Assembly (NCBI GenBank): GCA_018607545.1
Contig: JABBBF010000005.1
Location: 1 to 60,699 of the forward strand
DNA from: SAR92 clade bacterium
Lineage (GTDB): Bacteria > Pseudomonadota > Gammaproteobacteria > Pseudomonadales > Porticoccaceae
Length of the DNA: 60,699 bases
Direction of reading: 5' to 3'
Part shown: piece by piece, positions 1 through 7,896 of the stretch
Layout of the letters: every line of letters starts with the position of its first letter
How positions within the stretch are numbered: position 1 is the first letter of the stretch
Position numbers and translations under genes: made by a program
Notes under the pieces: model-generated
What the model was told of the DNA's origin: nothing
The model's input: only the letters and a program-made list of their open reading frames with translations
Database searches by the model: none

Positions 1-184
1 TCTTATTATTAGATCCTGAAATGTATCAGGGGGCGTGCCGACATTGCTCACAGTGGATTCCTACGAGTTTTTAATTAACGAAAAGTACGTTTATGTTGAG
101 AATGCGCAATTATAAGGCGGCAGTTTAATAAAGAAAGGGAAAAAGAGGGTGAATAAGGGGGCTAAGCCGCTAATTAAAATCGTC

Positions 185-210
185 TTGTTATAATCATAAA
201 TGGATATAAT
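185..210 (+). promoter_or_regulatory. Possible sigma-70 promoter of galU
   Basis: A perfect TATAAT lies at 205-210, about 70 bases before the galU start. The best -35 candidate, TTGTTA at 185-190, is only 14 bases away, so the -35 box is uncertain. The rest of 1-282 is AT-rich and shows no gene, RNA or terminator that I can recognise. Confidence 0.35.
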
Positions 211-282
211 GCTGTGTAGAGATTAATCTACCAGAATAGATAGCAGGTTAATCCCTCCTTAATCAACAGAGGATAGTACTAG

Positions 283-1185
283 ATGTTTCATGTAAGGCAT
301 GGTGAGAAAGTTCGAAAAGCAGTATTTCCGGTGGCAGGCATGGGGACAAGGTTTTTACCTGCGACCAAGGCAAACCCAAAAGAGATGCTGCCCGTTGTCG
401 ACAAGCCATTAATTCAGTACGCGGTTGAAGAGGCGATTGAAGCGGGTATTACCGAGATGATTTTTATCACCGGTCGCAACAAGCGCAGCATTGCCGATCA
501 TTTTGATAAAGCCTACGAACTTGAGCATCAGCTGGAGATGAACAATAAAAAGGCGCTGCTGGATATAGCGCAAAATATTGTCCCCAAAGGTGTCAGCTGT
601 ACTTATATCAGACAAAACGAAGCGCTGGGTCTGGGTCACGCGGTGTTGACTGCGGCGCACCTGATTGGCGATGAGCCCTTTGCCGTAATCCTTGCAGATG
701 ATTTGATTCACGGGGAAAAAGGCGCGGTACGCCAGATGGTCGAGCTCTTTGAATACTATAAAAGTTCCGTTATTGCCATACAGAAAGTGCCTGGTCCGGA
801 GATTTCGGCCTACGGTGTTATCAGTGGCAAGCCTCAGTCCGAGCGCGTTTATTTATTGGACGAAATTGTTGAAAAGCCAGCCTTTGAAGATGCGCCATCT
901 GATATGGGCGTTACCGGCCGCTATATTTTCACGCCACAGATTTTCCAGCACCTCGATCAGTTAAAGCCAGGTGCTGGGGGAGAGTACCAGCTCACCGATG
1001 CGATTCAGACATTGCTGGCTGACGAGCAGGTACTTGCCTATGAGTATGAGGGCACACGTTATGACTGCGGTAGCAAGATGGGATTGCTCAAGGCAAATAT
1101 TGAGCTGGGCCTTTTGCATCATCAAATAGGCGATGATCTACTTGATTACCTGACTAATGAGCTGCCAGAAAAGCTTAAAAAGTAA
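283..1185 (+). CDS. galU: UTP--glucose-1-phosphate uridylyltransferase
   Basis: This enzyme makes UDP-glucose from UTP and glucose-1-phosphate in the cytoplasm, feeding LPS, capsule and glycolipid synthesis. The 300-residue protein has the usual GalU length. The nucleotide-binding signature GMGTRFLPATK is at residues 19-29 and is followed by NPKEMLPVVDKP, both diagnostic of bacterial GalU. The ATG is preceded by an AGAGGA ribosome site about eight bases upstream; residues 1-10 are a slightly long leader, so a later start is conceivable. It is a single gene followed by an acyltransferase gene on the same strand, about 70 bases away. Confidence 0.95.
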   Translation: MFHVRHGEKVRKAVFPVAGMGTRFLPATKANPKEMLPVVDKPLIQYAVEEAIEAGITEMIFITGRNKRSIADHFDKAYELEHQLEMNNKKALLDIAQNIVPKGVSCTYIRQNEALGLGHAVLTAAHLIGDEPFAVILADDLIHGEKGAVRQMVELFEYYKSSVIAIQKVPGPEISAYGVISGKPQSERVYLLDEIVEKPAFEDAPSDMGVTGRYIFTPQIFQHLDQLKPGAGGEYQLTDAIQTLLADEQVLAYEYEGTRYDCGSKMGLLKANIELGLLHHQIGDDLLDYLTNELPEKLKK

Positions 1186-1256
1186 ACGTAAACAGCTTGC
1201 TCCAATAGCGAGAAAAAACCGACAATCCAGCCTTTCTAAAAAGGGGGTCGACGACG

Positions 1257-2147
1257 TTGAAAAATAAAGTTCTCCTGTTTGTTCTGCAGTTTTTTGGCTG
1301 GCTTCCACTGTCCGCGGGGCGCCTGCTTGGGCGCACCATCGGTCGAGTGATCTATCGTCTGCAGCTGAGCCCAGTGTTGGTCTCGCGAATTAACGTACGC
1401 CTCTGCTATCCGCAGATGACGGCTCAGCAAATAGAGAGCCTGTGCAAAAAACGTATGCTGCAATTGGGCCAGGCGTTTGTGGAAACGCCCAGAGTCTGGT
1501 CCAAGCCCAACGCATGGCTCGAGAGCAAAATAGTTGCTGTGGAAGGGCTTGAACTTTTCCAGACGGCCATGGCCGACAAGCGTGGCACCATTCTTATTGT
1601 TCCCCATCAGGGCAACTGGGAAGTTGTCGGGCTGTGGGTCTCTCCGCGCAGTAAAATGACATCCCTTTATGAGCCACCAAAAATTCCTGAAGTGGGAACC
1701 TGGATTAAATCCTCTCGAGAACAGTCCGGTGCAACACTGGTACCAACCGATGGGCGCGGTGTTGCGGCTTTGATTAAAGCCTTAAAAAGAGGCGAGACCA
1801 CGGCGATTCTTCCCGACCAGCAGCCCGAGGAAAGTGGCGGCATCTACGCTCCCTTTATGGGTGTGCAGGCACGTACCATGACCTTGCTGACCAATTTAAT
1901 TGGCCGCTCTGGTTGTCAGGCACTGTTTTGTTCTGCCATTCGCGAAACAGGGGGTTGGCGGCTACATTTCTTACCCGCCGAAGAGGGACTGTACAGTGAC
2001 GACAAGACAGTTGCGGTGAGCGCGCTCAATGCCGGCGTGGAGAAAATGGTCGAACTGGCCCCTGAACAGTATCAGTGGGAGTACAAACGTTTTCGAGCCC
2101 AGCCGGACGGCACAGATTTTTATGCCAATGGGTTACAGGAACATTAA
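1257..2147 (+). CDS. Lipid A biosynthesis acyltransferase (LpxL/HtrB family)
   Basis: This is predicted to be an inner-membrane acyltransferase that adds a secondary acyl chain to lipid A precursors. The 296-residue protein has a hydrophobic N-terminal segment (residues 4-25). It carries the family catalytic HX4(D/E) motif as HQGNWE, with His117 and Glu122, and a later LPDQQPEESGG segment typical of LpxL/LpxM. The start is a TTG with a strong AAGGGGG ribosome site nine bases upstream. It runs directly into ubiC. Sequence alone does not tell me which acyl position is used, so no specific symbol is given. Confidence 0.85.
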   Translation: MKNKVLLFVLQFFGWLPLSAGRLLGRTIGRVIYRLQLSPVLVSRINVRLCYPQMTAQQIESLCKKRMLQLGQAFVETPRVWSKPNAWLESKIVAVEGLELFQTAMADKRGTILIVPHQGNWEVVGLWVSPRSKMTSLYEPPKIPEVGTWIKSSREQSGATLVPTDGRGVAALIKALKRGETTAILPDQQPEESGGIYAPFMGVQARTMTLLTNLIGRSGCQALFCSAIRETGGWRLHFLPAEEGLYSDDKTVAVSALNAGVEKMVELAPEQYQWEYKRFRAQPDGTDFYANGLQEH

Positions 2148-2150
2148 TTG

Positions 2151-2720
2151 ATGGTTAAAGGGCATTTTTCAGATCAACTGGTCTGGCGGCAACCATTGCT
2201 GGGAGAGGTGAGCAAAGCGCCGGCAGAACTGCGTGACTGGTTGTTGGATAGCGGCTCATTAACGCAACGCCTGCAACAGGCCAGTGATGGACAGTTTAGT
2301 GTTGAAGTGCTCAGTCAGTCGGTGCAATTGCCGAGATTTTCAGAATGTCGTGCACTGGCGCTGGCACCACGACAGCTGGCGCTGATTCGCGAAGTACTGC
2401 TGTTTGGCCGCGGCGTCCCCTGGGTCTATGCCCGCAGTATTATACCTCTGCAAACCTTGACCGGTCGCCTGCGCAAGTTGCGCCATCTCGACAGCAGACC
2501 GCTCGGCGCGCTGTTATTTAGCGACCCCACCATGCGTCGTGAACCGCTGGAGTGGGCCTGTATTCCTGCAGATAACTGCGAATCCCTGACCCCTACACTG
2601 CCCCCTTTTAATCAGCCAATTTGGGGTCGTCGCTCAGTGTTTAGGTTATCAGGCAAGCCCCTTTTGGTCTGCGAAATATTTTTGCCAGGCTTTAAGCCCA
2701 ATGAGCACAAAATAAAATGA
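2151..2720 (+). CDS. ubiC: Chorismate pyruvate-lyase
   Basis: UbiC splits chorismate into 4-hydroxybenzoate and pyruvate, the first committed step of ubiquinone synthesis. The protein (189 residues) shows the family pattern: PWVYARSIIP with the substrate-binding arginine, LGALLF, and near the C-terminus a segment like SGKPLLVCEIFLPG that carries the catalytic glutamate. The ATG at 2151 directly follows an alternative TTG at 2148, which itself abuts the acyltransferase stop. The next gene, ubiA, overlaps the stop by four bases and uses the product, so the pair is a translationally coupled ubiquinone operon. Confidence 0.9.
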   Translation: MVKGHFSDQLVWRQPLLGEVSKAPAELRDWLLDSGSLTQRLQQASDGQFSVEVLSQSVQLPRFSECRALALAPRQLALIREVLLFGRGVPWVYARSIIPLQTLTGRLRKLRHLDSRPLGALLFSDPTMRREPLEWACIPADNCESLTPTLPPFNQPIWGRRSVFRLSGKPLLVCEIFLPGFKPNEHKIK

Positions 2721-3580
2721 TCAGTCTTCTAAAAGCCAATCCTTGGGTGCGCCTGATGCGTCTCGATCGACCTGTAGGCACTTATCTGCTGTTGTGGCCA
2801 ACCCTGTGGGCGCTGTGGTTTGCCAGCGATGGTCATCCGCAGTTATGCAACCTGCTGATCTTTACCCTGGGTGTTGTGGTGATGCGCGCAGCGGGCTGTG
2901 TGATCAATGATTATGCCGATCGCCATGTGGACGGCGACGTTGAGCGAACTAAAAATAGACCGATTCCCACAGGGGAGATTAATGCCGGTGCGGCCCTGAG
3001 ATTGTTTTTTGGCCTGATGCTGGTGGCGCTGATACTGGTACTGCTAACCAACCAATTAACCATTACTCTGGCGATTGGTGGTGCAGCAGTGGCTGCGTTG
3101 TACCCATTTTTAAAGCGCGTTACCCATCTTCCCCAACTGGGGCTGGGCATCGCCTGGGCCTGGTCGACACCTATGGCATTTGCTGCCGAGACCAATGGAC
3201 TGCCAATTGAACTGTGGGTGGTTTTTGCTGCGGTGGTATTCTGGACCATTGCCTTTGATACCTATTACGCCATGGTTGATCGCGATGATGATTTACAGAT
3301 AGGCATCAAATCCACAGCCATATTGTTTGGAAAATACGATCTATTGATTATTGCGCTGTTGCAGGTTGCAGTGTTGGCGCTGTTACTTTGGGCAGGATTA
3401 TTATTTGGTCGCGGTGCTGTCTATTATATCGGTCTGACGGTGGCAGGGGCCTACTTTATCAACCAGCATATCATCAGTCGCGGGCGCGACCGAGAGGCCT
3501 GCTTTGCAGCATTTCTCAGTAACCATCGAGTGGGTATGATTATCTTTATCGGCCTGTCTGCAGATTATTTAATCTATTGA
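2717..3580 (+). CDS. ubiA: 4-hydroxybenzoate polyprenyltransferase
   Basis: This integral membrane prenyltransferase joins a polyprenyl chain to 4-hydroxybenzoate in ubiquinone synthesis. The 287-residue protein has multiple membrane helices and both aspartate-rich magnesium/diphosphate sites of the UbiA family: NDYADRHVDGD in the first half and DTYYAMVDRDDD in the second. The ATG overlaps the ubiC stop as ATGA. It ends a few bases before the convergent yaaA gene; no U-tract terminator is visible between them, only a short TCGCGA inverted repeat. Confidence 0.95.
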   Translation: MISLLKANPWVRLMRLDRPVGTYLLLWPTLWALWFASDGHPQLCNLLIFTLGVVVMRAAGCVINDYADRHVDGDVERTKNRPIPTGEINAGAALRLFFGLMLVALILVLLTNQLTITLAIGGAAVAALYPFLKRVTHLPQLGLGIAWAWSTPMAFAAETNGLPIELWVVFAAVVFWTIAFDTYYAMVDRDDDLQIGIKSTAILFGKYDLLIIALLQVAVLALLLWAGLLFGRGAVYYIGLTVAGAYFINQHIISRGRDREACFAAFLSNHRVGMIIFIGLSADYLIY

Positions 3581-3587
3581 TCGCGAG

Positions 3588-4343
3588 CTAGTCGCGAACA
3601 AAAACCCACTGATCAGCCTCACTGAGCGCGGCATTGTAACTGTAGCCGTCGGTGTTAAATTCTTTGATCTGTTCAACCTCAGTAATACGGTTTCTAATAA
3701 TATAACTGCTCATCAAGCCGCGAGCTTTCTTGGCATAGAAGCTGATAATTTTATATTTGTCGTTCTTTTTATCCATAAATACCGGCGTGATAATTCGCGC
3801 GCGGATCTCTTTTTTGTGCACTGATTTAAAGTACTCATTAGAAGCCAGGTTTACCAATACAGATGACTCTGCCTTGTTTAACTCCCTAGTAATAATATCA
3901 CCCCAAAACTGGTAAAGATCCTTACCGCGGGGATTGGCAAATTTGGTGCCCATCTCCAGACGATAGGCCTGCATCAAATCCAACGGGCGCAGCAAACCAT
4001 AGAGACCGGAGAGGATGCGCAGGTGGTTCTGAGCCCAGGTTAAATCCTCTGCACTCATGCTCTCGGCGTCGAGGCCTTGATAGACATCACCCTTAAATGC
4101 CAGCAGCGCAGGCTTTGCGTTGTCCTTATCAAACGGTGTCTGCCACTCTTGAAAGCGTTGATAATTTAATAGGCCGAGCTTATCGCTCAGGCCCATCAAG
4201 CTTGAGACATCCTGAGGCGCAAGCTTTTTAAGGCCCTGTGAAAGTTCTGCAGCATGGTCTAAGAGCACCGGTTGTGAAACCGCTGGTGTGTCAATGACGC
4301 TTGCATAGTCGAGTTTTTTTGCAGGAGAAATAACAATTAGCAT
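3588..4343 (-). CDS. yaaA: Peroxide stress protein YaaA (DUF328/UPF0246)
   Basis: YaaA-family proteins lower intracellular iron and protect DNA from peroxide damage. I chose the start at [13 protein letters not shown], the conserved N-terminus of the family, giving 251 residues; an in-frame ATG 57 bases upstream would add a non-conserved leader. The C-terminal part has [14 protein letters not shown], another family hallmark, followed by FNTDGYSYN. It is a single gene, convergent with ubiA and divergent from the small gene at 4523. Confidence 0.92.
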   Translation of the reverse strand: MLIVISPAKKLDYASVIDTPAVSQPVLLDHAAELSQGLKKLAPQDVSSLMGLSDKLGLLNYQRFQEWQTPFDKDNAKPALLAFKGDVYQGLDAESMSAEDLTWAQNHLRILSGLYGLLRPLDLMQAYRLEMGTKFANPRGKDLYQFWGDIITRELNKAESSVLVNLASNEYFKSVHKKEIRARIITPVFMDKKNDKYKIISFYAKKARGLMSSYIIRNRITEVEQIKEFNTDGYSYNAALSEADQWVFVRD

Positions 4344-4522
4344 GGGGACAGTGCACCGCTTGATGGAGATTAACAATCTTTGTGGGAGCCAGTATATCAA
4401 ATTGCATTAAGCTAGCCACACCCATCAGCCAGCATAATAAGTGACGATGACTAAGGGACGCAGCCAGTGCAAAGCTGGTAGTATTACCTTATATATTCTT
4501 CATCAGCAGAGGAACTTAAGGC

Positions 4523-4768
4523 ATGCGTGAAAAGAAAAAGAAACCGCCCTGTGCGGTGTGCAGGCTGGTACGTATTTACTTATTGGTGGCCGTACCGATT
4601 ATTTTAATTATGTGGATTAGGCCGGAGGTCAGCCGCCTAAAAGGTTATGCGCTGACTGATATGTTTGCCACGCTGATTGGCGTTATGTTGGTTTTTACAA
4701 TCCTCTGGAAGGCCTATCAAGAATTTTGGAAACCTAAAAAAGATGCCGCCAGAAAAAACAAAAATTGA
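4523..4768 (+). CDS. Small membrane protein of unknown function
   Basis: I do not recognise this 81-residue protein. It starts with a lysine-rich cytoplasmic stretch and a Cys-x2-Cys pair, followed by two predicted membrane helices (about residues 17-32 and 45-63) and a lysine-rich tail. This predicts a two-span inner-membrane protein with both ends inside. An AGAGGAAC ribosome site precedes the ATG. Its 3' end overlaps the next small gene by 26 bases, suggesting coupled translation. Confidence 0.6.
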   Translation: MREKKKKPPCAVCRLVRIYLLVAVPIILIMWIRPEVSRLKGYALTDMFATLIGVMLVFTILWKAYQEFWKPKKDAARKNKN

Positions 4769-4943
4769 CTGCTGGGGTTGCCGACACTTCCAGATAACGC
4801 ATCAGCCAAAAATGCCTTATGCCTGTCAGGCAATGGGCTTTAAATCTAAGGTGCTTCCCTGCCTGGCTGTCGTCCAGGTCGATGGCAGTAGCTGCCTCAG
4901 TTTTGCAGCAAAACCGCCACCCGCAGGAAAACAAGCTAGATAA
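4743..4943 (+). CDS. Small cysteine-rich conserved protein
   Basis: This 66-residue protein has a Cys-x2-Cys at residues 12-15 (DCWGC), then YAC, an AMGFKSK segment, and further cysteines in LPC and SSC. The pattern DCWxCxHF...PYxCxAMGFKS...LP matches, from memory, a widespread family of tiny uncharacterised proteins in proteobacteria, some mislabelled as uracil-DNA glycosylase. A metal-binding fold is likely from the cysteine spacing but is inference. The ATG at 4743 lies inside the end of the upstream gene in another frame. Confidence 0.6.
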   Translation: MPPEKTKIDCWGCRHFQITHQPKMPYACQAMGFKSKVLPCLAVVQVDGSSCLSFAAKPPPAGKQAR

Positions 4944-4959
4944 ACGATTGGATGTCTTT

Positions 4960-5514
4960 TTAACCGCCGTCTCTTACCAGCAAAAATGGCTGCGCGATCT
5001 TGCGAGCCTGTCGACAGGACATGCGACCGTTGTAGCTGTTCACCGCGCAGCGGAAAACATCCTGATGAAGCCCTTTGCTTGACGTCCAGTGATTGTCAAC
5101 GGAGATATCTGGAAACACATTGTGATTGATCGCCGGATTGACACAGGATGATTCAGTCACCGAGATCATCTCATCGTCAGTGGGAAGACGCCAGGTCACA
5201 CCTGACTTCTCAGAAAATTCTTCGGCGTAATCAATAGCTTCATCCCAGGTTAGTAGAAGAATCTCACCTTTGCAGCGAAAGTTGGAATAGCGTTGCCCAG
5301 CGGCGCAACGATACCAAACGGTTTCTGTCTCGGTGTCCCGCGCAAAACCTGCATTGGTCACTTCAAAGCGGCCTTTATCTCCTCGCGGAATAGCGTCAGT
5401 GCATTTTTCTTCACTGCGATAGTCAGCGCAACTATTCAGCATCAGCAGCATTGAGATCGCTGTAATAACAGATAATCCCCCACGGCCTGACAACCTGGTT
5501 GGTCTAAAGCTCAA
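4960..5514 (-). CDS. Lipoprotein with DUF1566 (Lcl C-terminal-like) domain
   Basis: This is a predicted outer-membrane or periplasmic lipoprotein. The start is a TTG with a strong GGGAGG site seven bases upstream. The 184-residue protein has a signal peptide ending in a lipobox (LNSC, Cys29), then several cysteines and a DUF1566 domain with the typical WDEAIDYAEEF...WRLPTDDEM pattern and a WTSS motif further on. DUF1566 proteins are often surface or adhesion related, but the function here is unknown. It lies divergently beside the stator operon with nothing that links it to motility. Confidence 0.7.
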   Translation of the reverse strand: MSFRPTRLSGRGGLSVITAISMLLMLNSCADYRSEEKCTDAIPRGDKGRFEVTNAGFARDTETETVWYRCAAGQRYSNFRCKGEILLLTWDEAIDYAEEFSEKSGVTWRLPTDDEMISVTESSCVNPAINHNVFPDISVDNHWTSSKGLHQDVFRCAVNSYNGRMSCRQARKIAQPFLLVRDGG

Positions 5515-5892
5515 AATACTGCCTCCCGCTGCATAAATTATTTATGTGCTGTGATTACGAGTTGTCAACGCCAAACTCAAGAGTACCGTTTTACGTTGCT
5601 ATTCCAGCATAACTCAATGCGTCGTAAAATCGCAATCGAGTCAAGATGGTACTAATTGTGTAATCGACACAACAGCGCATAAATGAAGCCTGTTTTGCTG
5701 ATAGCCTTTGTAAACTGTTGTTCGACAACGCTCAATAATTCTTCATAGCTGCCGATATAGACTGTTACTGTAGAGTATTTAGTGCTGCCTTTAGCAGATT
5801 AAGCGAGTACTATTTGCCAAACAAACAATTTAGTGTCGTCCAAGAAGTCTGTTGGGCGGCTCAAAACTTCGACAATGTTGTAAGGAAAGTTC
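5515..5892. other. Intergenic region between the DUF1566 gene and pomA
   Basis: This 378-base divergent region holds the sigma-28-type promoter at 5732-5758 and an AAGGAAAG ribosome site just before pomA. I see no further gene, hairpin or repeat in it. Confidence 0.6.
5732..5758 (+). promoter_or_regulatory. Sigma-28 (FliA) promoter of the stator operon
   Basis: TCAA (5732-5735), 15 bases, then GCCGATAT (5751-5758). This closely matches the FliA pattern TAAA-N15-GCCGATAA, and the spacing is exact. It lies about 135 bases before pomA. Stator genes are late, FliA-dependent genes in most gammaproteobacteria, which supports the call. Confidence 0.7.
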
Positions 5893-6645
5893 ATGGATAT
5901 CGCAACGATTATTGGTCTGCTTGGTGCCTTTGGCTTGATTTTTATGGCCATCGACGACATGGCAGCATTTATTGACACCCCCTCACTATTAATTGTGGTT
6001 GGCGGCTCAATAATGGTGGTTATGTTCCGCTCTTCTCTAGGTGAATTCCTTGGCGCGGTCGGCGTGATGGGCAAGACCTTCAAAAACAAGCTGGATGAGC
6101 CGGCACAGCTTATCGAGCAGATTGTGGAGCTGGCTACCATTGCTCGCAAAGACGGTATGATCGCCCTTGAAGGACAGGAAATTGATAACCCATTTCTCTC
6201 CAAAGCCGTTTCCATGCTGGTCGATGGAACTGATGCGACAATTATTAAAAGCTCGCTGGACAGGGAGCTGGCCAGTACCAAAATGCGCCACGCCATGGGC
6301 GCCAAGATATTCTCTGCCTGGGGTGAAATTGCGCCGGCGATGGGCATGATCGGTACGCTGATCGGCCTGGTACAGATGCTCGGTAATATGGGCGATCCAA
6401 AGTCGATTGGACCGGCGATGGCGGTAGCGCTCTTGACCACCATGTACGGTGCGATTTTGGCCAATGTTATCTGCTTGCCAATCGCCATGAAGTTAGAAAA
6501 TCAGGCTGAACTTGAAGCGGCTAATAATGAGCTGATTATTGAGGGCATTCTGTTTATTCAAGATGGCGGAAATCCACGTGTATTAAGTGATTTCTTAGCG
6601 TCATTCCTTGGCCCCAAAGCGCGCTCCAAACTGGCAGCCGCCTAA
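5893..6645 (+). CDS. pomA: Flagellar motor stator protein PomA (MotA family)
   Basis: PomA forms the inner-membrane channel of the stator together with PomB and converts ion flow into torque by pressing on FliG. The 250-residue protein has the four-helix MotA layout, with helices near residues 5-22 and 31-48 and near 150-170 and 185-205. The cytoplasmic loop between them contains ARKDGMIALE, and the third helix has the conserved GTLIGLVQML. Length and sequence are closer to PomA than to the proton-type MotA of enteric bacteria, so sodium coupling is likely (inference). Two pomB copies follow, the first eight bases downstream. Confidence 0.93.
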   Translation: MDIATIIGLLGAFGLIFMAIDDMAAFIDTPSLLIVVGGSIMVVMFRSSLGEFLGAVGVMGKTFKNKLDEPAQLIEQIVELATIARKDGMIALEGQEIDNPFLSKAVSMLVDGTDATIIKSSLDRELASTKMRHAMGAKIFSAWGEIAPAMGMIGTLIGLVQMLGNMGDPKSIGPAMAVALLTTMYGAILANVICLPIAMKLENQAELEAANNELIIEGILFIQDGGNPRVLSDFLASFLGPKARSKLAAA

Positions 6646-6652
6646 CTAAACG

Positions 6653-7849
6653 ATGGCTGACGATCTGGAACAAGACAAGGTCGACGGCGACGCTGCGGTT
6701 CAGCAACCCAGCGCGCCCCCTGCCGAAGAGTGTCCGCCCTGTAAGGGCGGAGCCCCTGCGTGGATGGCCACCTTTGCCGATATGGCGACACTGCTAATGG
6801 CTTTCTTTGTGCTCTTGCTCTCTTTTGCGGAAGTTAGTGTTCCCAAGTACAAGCAGATTGCCGGTTCCTTGAGATCGGCCTTTGGTGTTGCCCGAATTGT
6901 CCCGAAAATTTCTCTGCCAACGGCGACCAGCCTGGTGAAACAGGAGTATACCCCCGCGTTGGCAGAACCTACGGTTATTGACCAAAAACGCCAGCGCTCA
7001 GAAGATATTACCCAGGAATTTATTGTCAAGAAAACGGAAGAGGGCGTCGCCGACTTTAAAACCCAGGAGGAGTTTCGCAGTGTGCAGGAAGCCCTTGCCG
7101 AGCAGATTGAACAGGGTCAGGTATCGGTCAGGCTCGAGGATGACAAGGTGGTTGTCGAGCTGCTATCCGACAGTGCCAGTGGTGGGCAGGGCAAAACGGA
7201 TTCAGGAAAAGGAGCTGGTGGCCCGATCAGTCAGACCACAATTGAAGTGGCTTCAAAAGTTGTCGATCTTCAGTCAATGGTTTCCACCGAGATTGAGGTG
7301 CGCAAGCAACAGCTTGCCTCAGGCGCAAAAGCTGGTGGCTTGCAGTCTGACGCTGACAGTAATAGTTCGTCTGGTGGCAGCGCCGACCAGCGCCGACAGG
7401 ACGTCGATGACCAATACCAGCAAATACGAGTTGCCCTGGCAGCTGATATCCAAATGGGTCTTGCCGAAGTAGAGCGAGATGGCGACCGTATTATTGTGCG
7501 GTTGGCCAGTCAGGGATCCTTTATCTCTGGCAGTGCTGATCTGCAACCTGGGTTTGCCGGCTTGTTGACGCGGGTGGGCAATTCTCTATCCGCGACGAGT
7601 GGCAAAGTGCGTGTCGAAGGGCATACAGACAACGTCCCCGTCGCTTTTAGTGAGCGGTTTAACTCTAACTGGGATCTGTCGGCAGCCCGCTCCGCATCAG
7701 TCGCCGACTTTTTTGCCCAGAATTCAGAGCTCGACCAGGGCGCAATCACGGTTGCCGGATTTGCTGACACGCGACCGATTGACACAAACAACACCGCTGC
7801 GGGTCGTACCCGCAACCGTCGTATTGAGGTGATAGTCGATGGCTCATAA
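6653..7849 (+). CDS. pomB: Stator protein PomB, first copy
   Basis: PomB pairs with PomA to form the ion channel and anchors the stator to peptidoglycan. In this 398-residue protein a CPPCKGGAPAWMATFAD segment leads into the single membrane helix (about residues 37-58), with the ion-binding aspartate at Asp43. VPKYKQIAGS follows, as in Vibrio PomB. A long linker of low complexity fills about residues 100-290. The C-terminal OmpA-like domain has GHTDNVPV and NRRIEV motifs for peptidoglycan binding. Both functional ends are intact. The next gene is a close paralogue. Confidence 0.92.
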   Translation: MADDLEQDKVDGDAAVQQPSAPPAEECPPCKGGAPAWMATFADMATLLMAFFVLLLSFAEVSVPKYKQIAGSLRSAFGVARIVPKISLPTATSLVKQEYTPALAEPTVIDQKRQRSEDITQEFIVKKTEEGVADFKTQEEFRSVQEALAEQIEQGQVSVRLEDDKVVVELLSDSASGGQGKTDSGKGAGGPISQTTIEVASKVVDLQSMVSTEIEVRKQQLASGAKAGGLQSDADSNSSSGGSADQRRQDVDDQYQQIRVALAADIQMGLAEVERDGDRIIVRLASQGSFISGSADLQPGFAGLLTRVGNSLSATSGKVRVEGHTDNVPVAFSERFNSNWDLSAARSASVADFFAQNSELDQGAITVAGFADTRPIDTNNTAAGRTRNRRIEVIVDGS

Positions 7850-7896
7850 TCAGAATATAGAATCTGTTGTCGCTCTGCTGTCAGGAGACTATCCCC

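Noticed and set aside
5799..6488. Long minus-strand open frame opposite pomA
   Set aside because: It is antisense to a clearly conserved gene and its composition (Ile/Ser/Pro-rich) is that of a shadow frame.
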